A stretch of DNA of 64,000 nt, from positions 2,747,001 through 2,811,000 of the forward strand of contig NC_087391.1 in assembly GCF_963675165.1 (NCBI RefSeq), read 5' to 3'. Shown here one piece after another: positions 51,201 to 62,466 of this stretch. The notes beneath the pieces are model-generated. The model saw nothing but the letters and a program-made list of their open reading frames with translations. It ran no database searches and was not told the origin of the DNA. A program made the position numbers and the translations under genes. Position 1 is the first letter of the stretch, and every line of letters starts with the position of its first letter. The DNA comes from Halichondria panicea. Its lineage: Eukaryota > Porifera > Demospongiae > Suberitida > Halichondriidae.

Positions 51201-51987
51201 GTTACGTTACCCCCAGGCGGTAACGCGATGGCCAAACTGCAGCCTTTCTTCCACAATGGCACACAGATTAATAGAACAAGAATTCCAGTTTGATAGAACG
51301 TATAATCAGACAGCTGCCGGATGTGCGAAACAAGCTGATTCTTCACCCAACAATAGGTCTACCTATGAACAACAAAACCTCCAAAAATGATAGTTCAATT
51401 CTAAAAAAATGCACCAAAATGTGGTTGCGTCTGATAAATTAATTAATCAGACACACAAATCGAAGAGGCAGAGCCACAAGATTTAAGGTGCTTTTAGCTA
51501 CTAAAAGTCTCCCCTAGAACATAATCACAAAACAATAAAGCTACATCTATCCTACGCATGACAGCAGCAGCAGCAGTTACAAAAACCACTAAGTGCACTA
51601 CACAAGGGTGCTTTTGAATTTTAGCTACCAAAAGCACCTTAAATCTTGCAGCTCTGCCTCTTCAGTCATTCGTAGTTCGTGTGTTTATGTCTGATTATTA
51701 CAACCACATTTTAATGTATATTATATTATCATGCATTAGAATTGGGCTATCTTTTTTGGAGGTTATGTTGTACCTATTCAGGCTGGCTACCTATTGTGGA
51801 CTTGGTGCTTCTATTACAGTGGCACTGTAGAAAGACGGTATACCTATTTTAAACCAGCTAGATAATTCAAATTCTAAAATGGTCAACTCACGATACAGAG
51901 TGTTCGAAGGATGATTTCCACAAGCCCCTGCCAGAATCTGACTATTGCAAGGCTTGGTATAGGTGTAAATAACATCTTCAGCTCCAT
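48297..51987 (-). CDS. MARVEL-like four-helix membrane protein, copy 1
   Basis: Four exons on the minus strand, 51987-51892, 51116-50889, 50809-50648 and 48509-48297, all joined in phase 0, give 232 residues. Four hydrophobic segments are visible: FWQGLVEIILRTLCIVVLIV, WILLVTLIALTLEVLILIV, FIVIVDMCISFAIAVCFFGG and FTALGIWMTVFLILKW; the C-terminal tail is polar and acidic. The layout suits a MARVEL domain (vesicle trafficking and tight-junction-type proteins), but the family match is by pattern only. It ends 294 bp from WDR26 in convergent orientation. Genes at 57686 and 63514 share its exon plan. Confidence 0.75.
51370..51770. repeat. 401-bp inverted-repeat MITE
   Basis: CAACAAAACCTCCAAAAATG at the left is matched in complement at the right. 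Further inverted blocks include AGAGGCAGAGC and AAGATTTAAGGTGCTTTT. It lies in the first intron of MARVEL-like copy 1. Confidence 0.8.
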
Positions 51988-52965
51988 CCTAGATCCTGTA
52001 GAATCATATTCAAATAATGTCTATAAGATGTTTTATTTTGATTGTAGGTTTCACAGCTTCACGTACGTGCATTCGCCAGAAATGCAGATCAGAGCCAAGA
52101 TCAAGAGCACGCAGCACAAACAGCGAAAATCAGAAAGAACACAGCTAGCTAGCTACTATAGTATCTAGGCCGGCCTAGCCTAGTTGGGCGGAGTCCAACC
52201 AACTGCATGGGGTCCAGAGGAGGTCGGACATCACTTGAACTTTCACTAATTATGACCTTTTAATGACATTCCAGGCCAAATTGCTTTTCTTTTTTGCTGA
52301 CTCAGCAGTAGCGTCTATCACAACCAAAAATCCACGTATAATTATGATTAGCATCTGTGAGAGGTGCACTTATTATACTGATGTGTGCACAGTACAGAAC
52401 CGTATGAAATCTATTTTGTAATACAAGTGGATCAGATGTGTGTTAAAGATGTGTGTGCAATATGTACTTCACTCGTGATTACCAATGTGATGTTCTGCTA
52501 TGTATCACAAGTGAGGAAGGAGCTGCTCTGCTACACATCTGTGCATGTGAGCAAATGAGAGCTTGTGATTTAAATTGTTTATTACTGTAGCTATTAAGAA
52601 GCAGGCATTAACGCTTGTTGACAGTGTGGAAAGGTGCAGACTCACATGAAGGTTTGTTAGATAACCAGAGTTTAATACTTTGGTTATTTTTATTAGGTAG
52701 AACAACTGGCCAGACAGCTAGATGCCAGACAGCTATAGACGTCAGTCATCTATAGAGTGGAAACGCGTGAGTCTATAACTATGTATGCACTGATGACCAA
52801 AATTATAATTATATATTTCTAGGCTTGAAAGTCATCATTATTTGACAACATTCAGACGAGGGGTTAATTGATGATCCACTACTTCCCTGTTACTTTGTGA
52901 TTATACATTTATTTCAATTATTAGATGGCTGCTTTTATTGTGACCCCTTATGTGACTAACTATGA

Positions 52966-53619
52966 ATGGCTCGCACTTTCAAAAGTGAGTGCACTACATG
53001 TACGTATACGTTTAGACGTGTGTACGTGTACATTTTACATTTTACATTTCAAACTCTACCCCTGCGTGTGTATCTAGGTGTTCAGAGTTGCATAGTGTGT
53101 TTCATTTTGGAAAGCAGACAAGTATGTAAGGGGTTCTTAGACCTGGTAAGGAATGCAACCCACACATTAAAAAAAATGGAAGTGCACCCGCTGCTCAACC
53201 TTGTGGAAGACCTTGCTGTCTCTTCGGTCCCACTGCTGCTTTCAATTAACACTGAAAGGTTAATGTTTAAACTGTGTACGTATATATGATATGTAACACT
53301 TCCTTCGTCTTGTGTTGCAGGTGTGAAGCCTTTAATTTATATTGATGAGGGAGAAGAAAGTTTTTCAAATAGACGAGCCCTAAGTGGTGATATTACTGCT
53401 TCGTTTTCAACATTAGAAGCATTGAGATTTGTCTATTCAAGTGGCTATTACCAGAGTGAGATTTTCAACAGTGAGTATTATAATTTATGCTGTTGGTTTA
53501 CCTACGTTATACTTATTTAGGTGTGTTGCTGGGTTGACTAATCTCTACAACCAGCATGGAATGGCCTGGTGTCTCATCACACATCTTGGCAAGGCTATAT
53601 CAGTCTGGAGCAGCACTGA
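52966..53619 (+). CDS. unrecognised spliced reading frame inside the 5.2-kb element
   Basis: A four-exon model (52966-52984, 53078-53275, 53321-53470, 53555-53619) has consistent phases and gives 143 residues, including EVHPLLNLVEDLAVSSVPLL and SGDITASFSTLEALRFVYSS. The composition looks like real protein, but I recognise no family. An alternative first exon (Met at 52925) enters an early stop. Further open stretches at 53520-53650 and 53710-53870 (QWHQSEWCEVQ) may be more exons or decay. It may be a captured host gene fragment. The model is tentative. Confidence 0.3.
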
Positions 53620-54617
53620 GAAAGGTATTGTACATGCATGGATTAAGCTATAATTATGTTTGTTTGCATGCTATCTAAAAACAAGGCTCAACCAACAAGT
53701 TGAGAGATATTGCCAGATATTGCCTTAATTGTCTTTCAATGGCACCAATCAGAATGGTGTGAAGTCCAAGAGAATACGATATACATTCATCATAGTCTTG
53801 GATGTTTTCAATCGGCGAATTACTTCTTGCTTGAATGTAAGTGTTCAATATCAATTTTGAATATAATATTATACAATGTACCATTGACAATATATTTCAG
53901 GTTGTGTATGCAGGACTCCTGTTGTTCATTCTAATTGCTTAATTGACGGTATATAGTGGTCTGTGCCATAATGGAAGAAGAATCTTCCCCCTTCCCCCTC
54001 ACCAAAATGAGAGGCTTTTGACCCTTCGGACTGAACACGTAAACACATGTTCCTGACATGTACATATGTTACACTGGACAATTCGACCTGGGAGCTCGAG
54101 TTGGGTTTCACCATATACAATGAGCAAGACTGTCCGTTGTTAACTTAACATTACTACGCAGCCTTTTACAATCAAACAAGAACGAGAGCAACTTAGCATT
54201 ATCATAGTAATTTTTATAAGTTGTCCTCTAGCTATTTTAACCATCCTTTTCATGCATGCACTTGTCAATACATAATTATCTCTGCCAACTGCATGATCTA
54301 TATTTATAATTATCATAATTACTGTAAATACAATGATATACAACCGAGCTACTAGCTCTAGCTTATATTTACATATATGTACCAGATTATGTACAATGCT
54401 GAATCACAACTGTACAGCTTCCGCACATATCTGTGCTATCACTTTGTGTAACACGTCATTGCCCAGATGAAATGTACAAGTTCAATTGCTGTACGGACTT
54501 GTACACGGACACAGAACAGATCAGGACTTTTTGGTTGTGTACTGTACTGGCAAAGCAAAATAATAAAGAGTACGACAAAAACAAAAAATAATTATACAAT
54601 AAGGAAAAATATACTTG

Positions 54618-55192
54618 TTAGTCCATTTGGCATAAGTGTGCCTCGGCCGACACCAAATCCATTGGTGGGATTGTCTTTATGGCACGACCACGGGAGGACC
54701 GGGAGCCTCGAACACATTGTATAGCAGATCTCAGCAGACTATACGATAGGGAGCATCTTAGCCAGTTTATGACCTGGTGGTATGGTTGGTCCCATTTCTC
54801 AGCTAGGAGGGAAGCCAATCTTTTATAGAACGTTGTTGCTTCTTTTCCTAGTCCTCCACTTGCGGAGAGCACTAAGGGGGTGAAGGACGCATGTTCCACC
54901 TCCCTGACTCTTTGCTCATAGGCTCTTTTCTTCTCAAGTTCGTGTTTTCTGAAGCACTGCTCCAGGCTCGTGTTCCTGTTCGATGGTGCGTGGGGGTTAA
55001 ACACTCTGACATCTACAAAGGTTCTCTCCAGTCTTCCTCCCCAGAAGCCGTTTGCCGCGATGTCGAGTCGGGCGTTATCGGTGGTACGGTGCGTCTTGCC
55101 ATGGTCTCCGAGGAGAGTGGTTGGAGATCCGGTTCCACACATACATCATTGCAGACTTCCGTCATTAGGGTGGCAGTTAGATGTACTACTGT
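54618..55192 (-). pseudogene. retroelement polyprotein C-terminal remnant, copy 1
   Basis: The minus-strand frame carries ARLDIAANGFWGGRLERTFV, VRVFNPHAPSN, EKKRAYEQRVREVEHASF, a CxRKHE-type motif, and FYKRLASLLAEKW. These blocks are characteristic of the C-terminus of reverse-transcriptase proteins common in sponge and cnidarian genomes, as I recall. Upstream, CNDVCVEPDLQPL is in another frame, so there is a frameshift. It is in inverse orientation to copy 2 at 55264-55763. Confidence 0.65.
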
Positions 55193-55202
55193 ACTTCTCT
55201 GC

Positions 55203-55254
55203 TAGTTGGGCGGAGTCCAACCAACTGCGTAGTTGGTTGGACTCCACCCAACTA
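55203..55254. mobile_element. 52-bp self-complementary mini-element
   Basis: TAGTTGGGCGGAGTCCAACC and its near complement meet almost directly, leaving only a few central bases. It is flanked by a perfect 9-bp duplication, CTTCTCTGC (55194-55202 and 55255-55263). The ends are the same as those of the 5.2-kb element that contains it. Confidence 0.9.
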
Positions 55255-55263
55255 CTTCTCTGC

Positions 55264-55763
55264 AACAACGTGTGCACCGAACCTGAACTGTTACTGGTTA
55301 CGGGGGAGAACCTAGCAGGAGCAAGTGCCAATATACAACCGGGTGCACGCCTAGACATTGCAGCCAATGGAGTATGGGGTGGCTCCTTTGAAAGAACCTA
55401 TTTTGATGTAAGGGTATTTAACCCACACGCTGCATCCAACGCAAGCATGAGCAAATAAAGAAAAGGGCCTATGAACAAAGAATTATAGACATTGAACAGG
55501 CATCCTTTTCCCCACTAGTCCTCTCTGCAACAGGAGGCCTAGCTCGTGAAGCAACTACCTTCTACAAGAGGCTCCCCTCTATGTTATCATCGAAATGGGA
55601 CCAATCGTATAGCAGCACGCTATGCTGGCTCCGTTGCAGACTAATCTTTTCCCTCCTTCGCTCATCTATCCAAGCCATTAGAGGGTCCAGATCGTCAAGT
55701 GGACACCCCTTTAGATCTGGGGCTATCGACCTGGTGATCTCGGAGGCCCACCTCCACCAATAA
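55264..55763 (+). pseudogene. retroelement polyprotein C-terminal remnant, copy 2
   Basis: The plus strand shows CNNVCTEPELLLVTGEN, ARLDIAANGVWGGSFERTYF and VRVFNPHAASN. After a frame change near 55450 come KKRAYEQRI, SFSPLVLSATGGLAREATTF and a Trp-Leu-Arg-Cys motif. The blocks match copy 1 in the same order, so both are decayed tails of one retroelement family placed head to head around the 52-bp mini-element. Confidence 0.65.
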
Positions 55764-55978
55764 ACTGAAACTTTGTAATTTCTGTACCATCCACCTTTTA
55801 TTTTGTCTATAGAAAACTACTGTACTTCCTGCTAGTCTCTATTTTAGCCGCCCTCTAAAAGTTGGGCGGCCTAATCACGAGTCTATGTTATAGAGGGCGA
55901 CTAATTTATGAGACAAAATTCTGCACAGTTTCTGTCGCTGAATCTGTTGACAGCTAGTTGTGTTTGGTGTCTATGTCT

Positions 55979-56017
55979 TAGGTCCAGTAACCATCATTAT
56001 GATGGTTACTGGACCTA
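55979..56017. repeat. perfect 18-bp hairpin
   Basis: Arms 55979-55996 and 56000-56017 (TAGGTCCAGTAACCATCA and complement) flank a 3-nt loop. No target duplication was found. Confidence 0.95.
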
Positions 56018-56201
56018 ACCCTATCAGCACATAAACCCATACTAGCTAGATCCAGTAATGTTCTACTGCTGAGTCAGCAAAAACCAAAAGCAATTTGGCC
56101 TGGAATGTCATTAAAAGGTCATAAATAATTAGTGAAAGTTCAAGTGATGTCCGACCTCCTCTGGTGCCGGTGCACCGTACCCCACGCAGTTGTCAGGTAG
56201 T

Positions 56202-56287
56202 TATTCTACAGGAAATGGGCGCATATTCTACAGGAAGTGGACACATATTCTACAGGAAATGGACGTATATTCTACAGGAAGTGACAA
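56202..56287. repeat. 22-bp tandem repeat, about four units
   Basis: Units of the form TATTCTACAGGAARTGGRCR start at 56202, 56224, 56246 and 56268. They lie just inside the truncated internal end of the 5.2-kb element. Confidence 0.9.
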
Positions 56288-56845
56288 ATAATTTGCAGGA
56301 AGTTCTCAAAAGTTGGAATGAAATTTTTAGTGAAAGTGACAAGAAGATGACAAAAACATTATAAAAAACACAGAATGCAATAGTTTTTTCAGTCAATATC
56401 CATTCTTTCCATGTCCACTGTTGCTTTGTATTGCTTTTTCCAGTTGGGCATGGGCAGGGGGGCCAGGAAGCATCAAAAACACTTTAGTAGTCGCTTGACA
56501 CTTTCTATTGAGGTTCCATGCCGGTCCAGTCTGCTCTATACCCCCTCCACTCCACCACAGTGCTTCATTCTTCTTCTTGTAGTGTTGCAGAGTCAGAGTC
56601 TAGCATAGTTCTATGTTCTTTTACGTGTCTGTTCTTTCCAGTATCTTCAGGAAGCGTTTCACAAGCTTTACTAAGTTTTACTGTAGTTTTTCGTTGTTTT
56701 GAAGCCGTCTTCTTGTCTTTTTCTGTCAACTGGTGTCTCTCACAGCTCCAGCTCGTCCAGCTCGCACAAATTCAATTTCTGTTGCTACGCATCAAACCTG
56801 GCTTTTTATAACCACGCCTCGCGCATGTGCAATGAAGTCCAAGTT

Positions 56846-56990
56846 AGATAGACCACACCCACTCGTAGAATTATGCGTCTTAGTAACCGCCTTGGTTACG
56901 GTTAGATTCCCTCGGCTTTGCGCCTCGGGCTAACCGCAACCGCGGAGGTTACATAGACGCATATTCTACTCTTAGGTGTAGTCTATCCTA
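56846..56990. repeat. 145-bp inverted-repeat element
   Basis: TAGATAGACCACACCCACTC at the left pairs imperfectly with GAGTAGAATATGCGTC-type sequence at the right, around a centre of CTCGGCTTTGCGCCTCGGGC. Confidence 0.6.
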
Positions 56991-57000
56991 TACCTAATCT

Positions 57001-57122
57001 TTGCTACATGATTTTCTAAGTGAAGTACATGATTTTCTATTGAAGTACATGATTTTCTAAATTGGATAGAACATTTCCTCTAACCAATCAGATTGCAGTA
57101 TTTATGACAAACATGATCTAAG
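57001..57122. repeat. empty-site copy of the 29.8-kb repeat
   Basis: CTACATGATTTTCTAAGTGA through AACATGATCTAAGC matches 29855-29879 plus 30190-30284, without the Tigger-like insertion. Confidence 0.8.
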
Positions 57123-57284
57123 CTTAGTTAGAATGCTCTGGAGTCACTTTTGCTTGCCACTGCACTAGCTGGCCTGGTGTGTTCCTGGATCAAGCTGGCT
57201 TGTCTATTATTGTTGCATTTTGATTGAGAATTACTGAACTCTGCAATCTGATTGGGCTGCAAAATTTCTGCAGTGGAACAAAAC

Positions 57285-57338
57285 TAGTTGGGCGTGGCTC
57301 GACCGGCATCAGGGAGACGGTCGGGCCACGCCCAACTA
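57285..57338. mobile_element. 54-bp self-complementary mini-element
   Basis: TAGTTGGGCGTGGCTCGACC and its near complement flank a short centre. The perfect 9-bp duplication GAACAAAAC lies at 57276-57284 and 57339-57347. It is inserted within the right end region of the 5.2-kb element. Confidence 0.92.
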
Positions 57339-57412
57339 GAACAAAACTTGGACATTGGAACCCCACGCAGCTGGTTGGACTCCGCCCAACTAGGCCTAGC
57401 CTACAGTTGTAA

Positions 57413-57470
57413 TAGTTGGGCGTGGCTCAACCGTCGCTGACGGAAGGGACGGTCGGGCCACGCCCAACTA
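57413..57470. mobile_element. 58-bp self-complementary mini-element
   Basis: TAGTTGGGCGTGGCTCAACC and complement, flanked by CAGTTGTAA (57404-57412) and CAGTTGTAG (57471-57479), an 8/9 duplication. The right flank is also the left flank of the next element. Confidence 0.88.
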
Positions 57471-57479
57471 CAGTTGTAG

Positions 57480-57533
57480 TAGCCTCGATTCCAGGTCGCT
57501 CTCATTTGAGTGAAAGGGCTGGGATCTAGGCTA
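57480..57533. mobile_element. 54-bp TAGCCTCG-ended mini-element
   Basis: TAGCCTCGATTCCAGG and its imperfect complement ending AGGCTA are flanked by the perfect 9-bp duplication CAGTTGTAG (57471-57479 and 57534-57542). Its ends match those of the 588- and 572-bp elements in WDR26. Confidence 0.9.
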
Positions 57534-57685
57534 CAGTTGTAGCCGCTGCATTTATGGGCGTGGCACACAGATCTATTTCTCAGGGGGGTACAAGACACGG
57601 TATCGCGCCTTGATTTTGCCCCCGAGAATTGAAAATCTGGCCATATTGACATTAATTTTGTGTATAAAGATTTACTGTCCACAAA

Positions 57686-59849
57686 ATGGATAACGTTTCT
57701 GGTGCTGTAGCTGGTGCTGCTGTAAAGTCGCTCATTCAGCCCCACCCTGGTACTGGAATTTTTAAATCCTGGCAGGGCATAGTAGAGATTGTTCTCAGAA
57801 TTGTCAGTTTGGTAAGTACAAAGATATTATAGGCCTAAACATCATAATACTTTTTGTAGGAGTGTGCGGAGGTTTACTTATGAATCTTACTAGTCCTTGA
57901 TTAATAGATGATGTGGGCCATAGCTTGTTTCTTTCTCTAAGGTTCTGCTGTTTCTCCTGTTCATTTGCTGTTGTGTGGTGTTGGGAAATCTGAATAGCAC
58001 CTCTTTGAGTACGTCAGGGATTGCATCTTATCATGCTGCACCAGGTTGGCTCCTGTTTGTGGTCATAGTTACCATGGCAGTTGAGGGACTGATTCTTGCT
58101 AGCCGATTCCTTAACTTCGGATTTGTCACAAAGTTTAATACAATTTTCCATATTGTGGTAAGTAATTATCATTGTCAAGTTTGAATTAAAGTGGCGTAGA
58201 GTGGCCTGAGATCCTAGGTCATAATAAACTATCATTATAATTTACTATAATACTTTTTTTTCTACAGGACATTGTTATATGTTTTGTCACTGCGGTGGCA
58301 ATATTTTGTGGCACTATTCCAAGTGCTGTGTATGCAGGACGGCTTAATGCTATTGGTGCTGCTGTTCCTGGTGCTGCTGCTGCTGGTGGAGCAATGGGTG
58401 GAGTTGCTGTAAGTCAATTATTTTACATACCGTTTACGGTACTCACCTGAAAATACGCCTCCCATTTTGCGTAGAACTCTTGCATCAAAATCATGGGCTT
58501 AAATACAGCTCACACACGTTATGAATAGTACCACAAGACATCCTGGTCCAGTGCAAGTAAAATGATACAAAAATGAACTACAAAACACATGTTCAAAGGG
58601 GAGACAAAGCATAAAGCTGATCAGTCTGTTCCGAAACATGCTGGAACATTAAGCTTGAAAGCTTTGTAGCTTTTTTTCTGAGCAGTCTTTTGTGCAACAT
58701 AGAGCTTGAACATTGTAACGTCGATCTGTAGCTAGCTAAATGATGCTTCATTCTCGAGTTATGCTTAGTTTTGGTTACTTGGAATGCCATTGCAGCCTTT
58801 TCAGAAGAGTGCGTATCAAAACTTGTCCATAGAGTGTTCCTACTCTACTTAGTAGTTAGCTCTGCACTAGAACGCTAGCTATTGGTAGCCTCAAGAGTGA
58901 GAAAAAGAGACCTGCAGGGCTCTACTAATGCAGCAGCCATTCATTAACTATTGGCATCTTTTTTAGCATCAATCATGGTACCTATTCTTTGAGTTTCCTT
59001 GTGATTAACAGATTAGCCTGCACAACAAAATTAATGCAAAAATGTTCATCATGATAATCTGGTGTATCGACAATAGCTAGTACCTTTATGTTAATTATGT
59101 AGCTTTGACACATCCACCGAGGCATCAGCACCTACGGTCCTTTCATTGATTAATTATGGGACTCAGGGGGGCGTATTATTGAGCTAATACTTTAAATACC
59201 ACATTTCCTGCTCTGGCTAGGAGCTTAAATACGAAAGGCATATTTTCCGGTGTCTACAAAAATGTACAGTATTTCGATTGAAATGCAAGTTTTCGCATGG
59301 ATCTCAAACAAAAGGTAGGCAAATTATTAATGCATGCTTCGCAGGCAATTAAACGCATCAGGGCTTGTACAGTGTTGTTTGCAAATGATTACTACGCATT
59401 CAAAATATATAATATACGGTGTGTGCTTAAGAATAATTACACTGCTTACAATTTGAAAACATATTTACATTGAAAGTATTCAATATTGTATAAAAAACAA
59501 ACCACGTGGCATGAGTGATGGGGTTTAATTCAAGCCGATCTGGATCTCAGTGAATTATTTGGGGGTTGAGAATATCCTGTTGTTAGCGAAAAGTGTCCAA
59601 GAGTAAATCAAGGGATTAACTGACAAGATTCAACCAGGAGTACAATGTACTCCTGATTCAACTAAAAGTCATTTATTAGCTCAAACTTCACGACATTGTT
59701 TATTGCAGGCGTTTGGTTTCTTCGCGATGATTGGCTTTGTTGGACTAGGTGTGTTCATGATACTCTCGATAGTACTGAAGTGGCCAAATGTTAACGGAAG
59801 CAATTATTCTGTGCCAGGAGCCACTGATGCCAGTTTCGAAGATGAATAG
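57686..59849 (+). CDS. MARVEL-like four-helix membrane protein, copy 2
   Basis: Four exons, 57686-57811, 57942-58157, 58268-58408 and 59709-59849, all joined in phase 0, give 207 residues. The N-terminus has FKSWQGIVEIVLRIVSLVLL, parallel to FWQGLVEIILR in copy 1. Further helices are WLLFVVIVTMAVEGLILASR, FHIVDIVICFVTAVAIFCGT and FFAMIGFVGLGVFMILSIVL. An Ala/Gly-rich stretch lies before the fourth helix. The tail is short and acidic (SFEDE). The exon plan matches copy 1, so the genes are paralogues. Confidence 0.78.
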
Positions 59850-60089
59850 GTTTCGTAGTTATATAGTATAATAATTATACTATAGTTGGTTTTGATCCAT
59901 GGGACAAACCTTACTTTTTGTGCGTGTACTGAACTCTATATATATACTTATAGTATTGAACCTAGGATGCAGAACTGTTGTTTTATGACTTAGATCATAG
60001 ATTCATAATTTTATTTTTTTTACAAATTATCAACTAAAATGAGGCATAATTGTGCAGTAGGGTTGGCTCCAATACCAACAAATGACGCA

Positions 60090-60520
60090 AACAAGATAAG
60101 TCAATCCAGTGCTCAGTATATGGCATGTTGCATCACTGCCATGGCTACCATATATTGCACTGGATTATATGCACTTGCACTGTGTGTAAATGCAGTATCC
60201 ATTTGGGACTTATGCCCCACCATCCCACCTAATAACTCATTTGGTTCCATTTATAGGCTACTACTTTTATAACTACTAGTGGGAAGAAAACCTAAAAATT
60301 TACTATGGAATTCAGCAAAACTAATGAACACACTAAATCCTTCAAAACACATGTCTTTTATTACGATTTATATGACCAGTCAGACGAGTTTAACGTCATT
60401 GGGCAACAAGTTAGTTATTGCAGGCACCCTCGTGCAACATGCCATATATTGCACTGGAGCAATATAATGCCCGAGGGCATTATGTCATCCAGTGCAATAT
60501 ATGGCATGTTGCACTCTGGC
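60090..60520. repeat. nested hairpins built on one repeated unit
   Basis: AATCCAGTGC...TATATGGCATGTTGCA occurs near 60100-60135, with an inverted form near 60140-60170. It appears again as a large hairpin at 60432-60514 around ATAATGCCCGAGGGCATTAT. Four related units in alternating orientation suggest foldback expansion. Confidence 0.75.
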
Positions 60521-61686
60521 TGGGCAATAACTAATACATGCCATCAAAGAACCGAAGGCTTTATTAGTTAGCCAAAAAGGAGAAGTAGTGCTGTACCTCA
60601 CTCAAACCCATACCATATTAACCAACCACCAACCCATCATTCTTGTTAGCATCAAGCCAACCCTACAATAATTATTATACCTTCCTCACGTTTTCACAAA
60701 ACGTTTTTTTTTGTACTTGTTCGCACACTTATCCCCAGTGGTGTACTTTGTGCTTGATCGAATAGCAGAGAGTACAGAGCAGTATTAGTACGAAGCAGGA
60801 GCAGAGGAGGGGATGGAGCGTCTTATTATGCATAGTGTTGCAGATTCACTATTGTCTTAATCACATTTCATAATTGCTACATGTGTAGCTGATAATGCTG
60901 TGAATAATACAATGAATAATGTTAGCAGCACTTAATTAGCAGTTTGATATACTGATACTGTATAGCGGCAGAGGAGTATCCAAACTAGCAGTTGTAGTGT
61001 AGACCACGTTATGGAGGAGTATGCATACCATGTCACTATCAGACCCATCTTAAGTGGGTGCCTAGGTGTAGTGGTTAATTGTAGTTAAAAATGATATATC
61101 AGCACACACACTGTGGTTTGATGATAATACACAGCACTGACTACATGTGTGGGTGTTCATCTAGATGCATATTCAAATGACTTGAGGTGCAGAGTGTTGC
61201 TACACTACTTAAGTAAACCAATTAAGTAAGAGAATTAATGTACATCAGCAAAAGTACTGTAAAAGAATAGAGCATTTGTTCGGGAGAAGTGGAGATGTCG
61301 AGCCAGAGTAGCAAAGGCATGCATGGTCCTCATCCTATGTTAAATCCGTAACAGTGCTACAGATACTCTTTGAAAATCTAGGCACTTACTTAGGAGAAGT
61401 TCAAGCAAAGATACACATACATTTGTACATAATTATGAAGCTTGTGGGTAGATCATAATCATGATCAGCTTTGTTTTGTGGTTTAGTGGTGTGAGTACTC
61501 ATGCACTTCAACATTCAACTTTGAATGATTCGAAAAGTACTGTACCTCCAGGTGAGCTAGGTTCCAGCCCACATTCATGGCTAACAGTTTACACAACTAT
61601 ATACAAGTGTTAGTGACGGATTCAGTCTTAGATTTAGAATGGAATGTGATGGGAGTTGGATACTCCAGTCCTCTTGATGTACTCCT

Positions 61687-61896
61687 GATAGCGGGTATAT
61701 TTCGAGGGTATAAATGTTTGTGGTTTTCCCTGATCAAGCATCTACCGTGAACATTTATACCCCGAATTTAATATCGGCATGCATGCATGCTGCAGAATGG
61801 GCTGCTATTGCGCGTAAATATTAAATCTGCGGAAACCTTTCTAACGGTCATTCCGCGAAAATTTATACCCTCGAAATATACCCACTATATACGGTA
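61687..61896. repeat. 210-bp MITE, copy 2 of the AAATGTTTGTGGTTTTC family
   Basis: GATAGCGGGTATATTTCGAG at the left and CGAAATATACCCACTATATA at the right are inverted. The body matches 42619-42784. Confidence 0.85.
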
Positions 61897-62415
61897 TAAT
61901 TATGGCACGATTTACGATACAGAATCTGCGTAGTAAGACGCTCTATCGGACACGAGCACGTGCACTGCTTGTTGACAACAGGAGCACATAAAGAGAAGGA
62001 GCATCTAACTCTTACAGTTACTCAACTAACTGTTTAACTATGTAATAAGTTGTGTAGCACCACAAGCTAACAAACCCACAAGAGATATTATTGTGAACAT
62101 TTCACATTTCTATTATGCCCTGAGGCGCGGTAAAGCTGACTGTGTTTAGGGAGCGTGCGGATTTTATATTAAAGTGGTAATACCCAGGTGGTCAATGATC
62201 GCTTAAATATTAGTACTCGAAACCTTTGCCCCCCCCCCCCTCTGAAAATTACCTGCCATATGGTACTTGGTTCTTAGGCCCACCCGCTTTGTTTTTTGAC
62301 ACTGATGGCTCCTTTTTATTACGATGGGCTTAATTTAAAGACGTCATCATAACAACTGGTTTCTAAAAAATAATGATTGTGCATGTAGGTGACTGATTGA
62401 GCTCCAAAAATGTTT

Positions 62416-62466
62416 CCTCGATCCCAGGCTGCACTTTCTTGAAAAGGGGAGGCCAGTGAAGGAGGC
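62416..62466. repeat. 51-bp remnant of the TAGCCTC family
   Basis: CCTCGATCCCAGGCTGCACT and CCAGTGAAGGAGGC bring together both ends of the 588-bp element with the body missing. The terminal TAG/CTA bases are lost, and no target duplication is clear. Confidence 0.65.

Larger units (their letters stand above)
52181..57392. mobile_element. 5.2-kb cargo-bearing element with 9-bp target duplication
   Basis: The left end is TAGTTGGGCGGAGTCCAACC followed by AACTGCATGGGGT; the right end is the complement with two substitutions over 33 bp. GGCCTAGCC is duplicated exactly at 52172-52180 and 57393-57401. Inside, 52214-52311 is repeated in inverse orientation at 56063-56164, followed by a truncated copy of the same end. 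It contains an unrecognised spliced frame, two retroelement remnants, a 22-bp tandem repeat and two mini-elements. No Mutator transposase was seen, so it is non-autonomous. Superfamily assignment rests on the duplication length. The internal inverted copy means the history may include more than one insertion. Confidence 0.75.

Noticed and set aside
56411..56933. Ser/Leu-rich open frames at 56.4-56.9 kb
   Set aside because: Composition is like random translation, there is no splice or family support, and part overlaps an inverted repeat.
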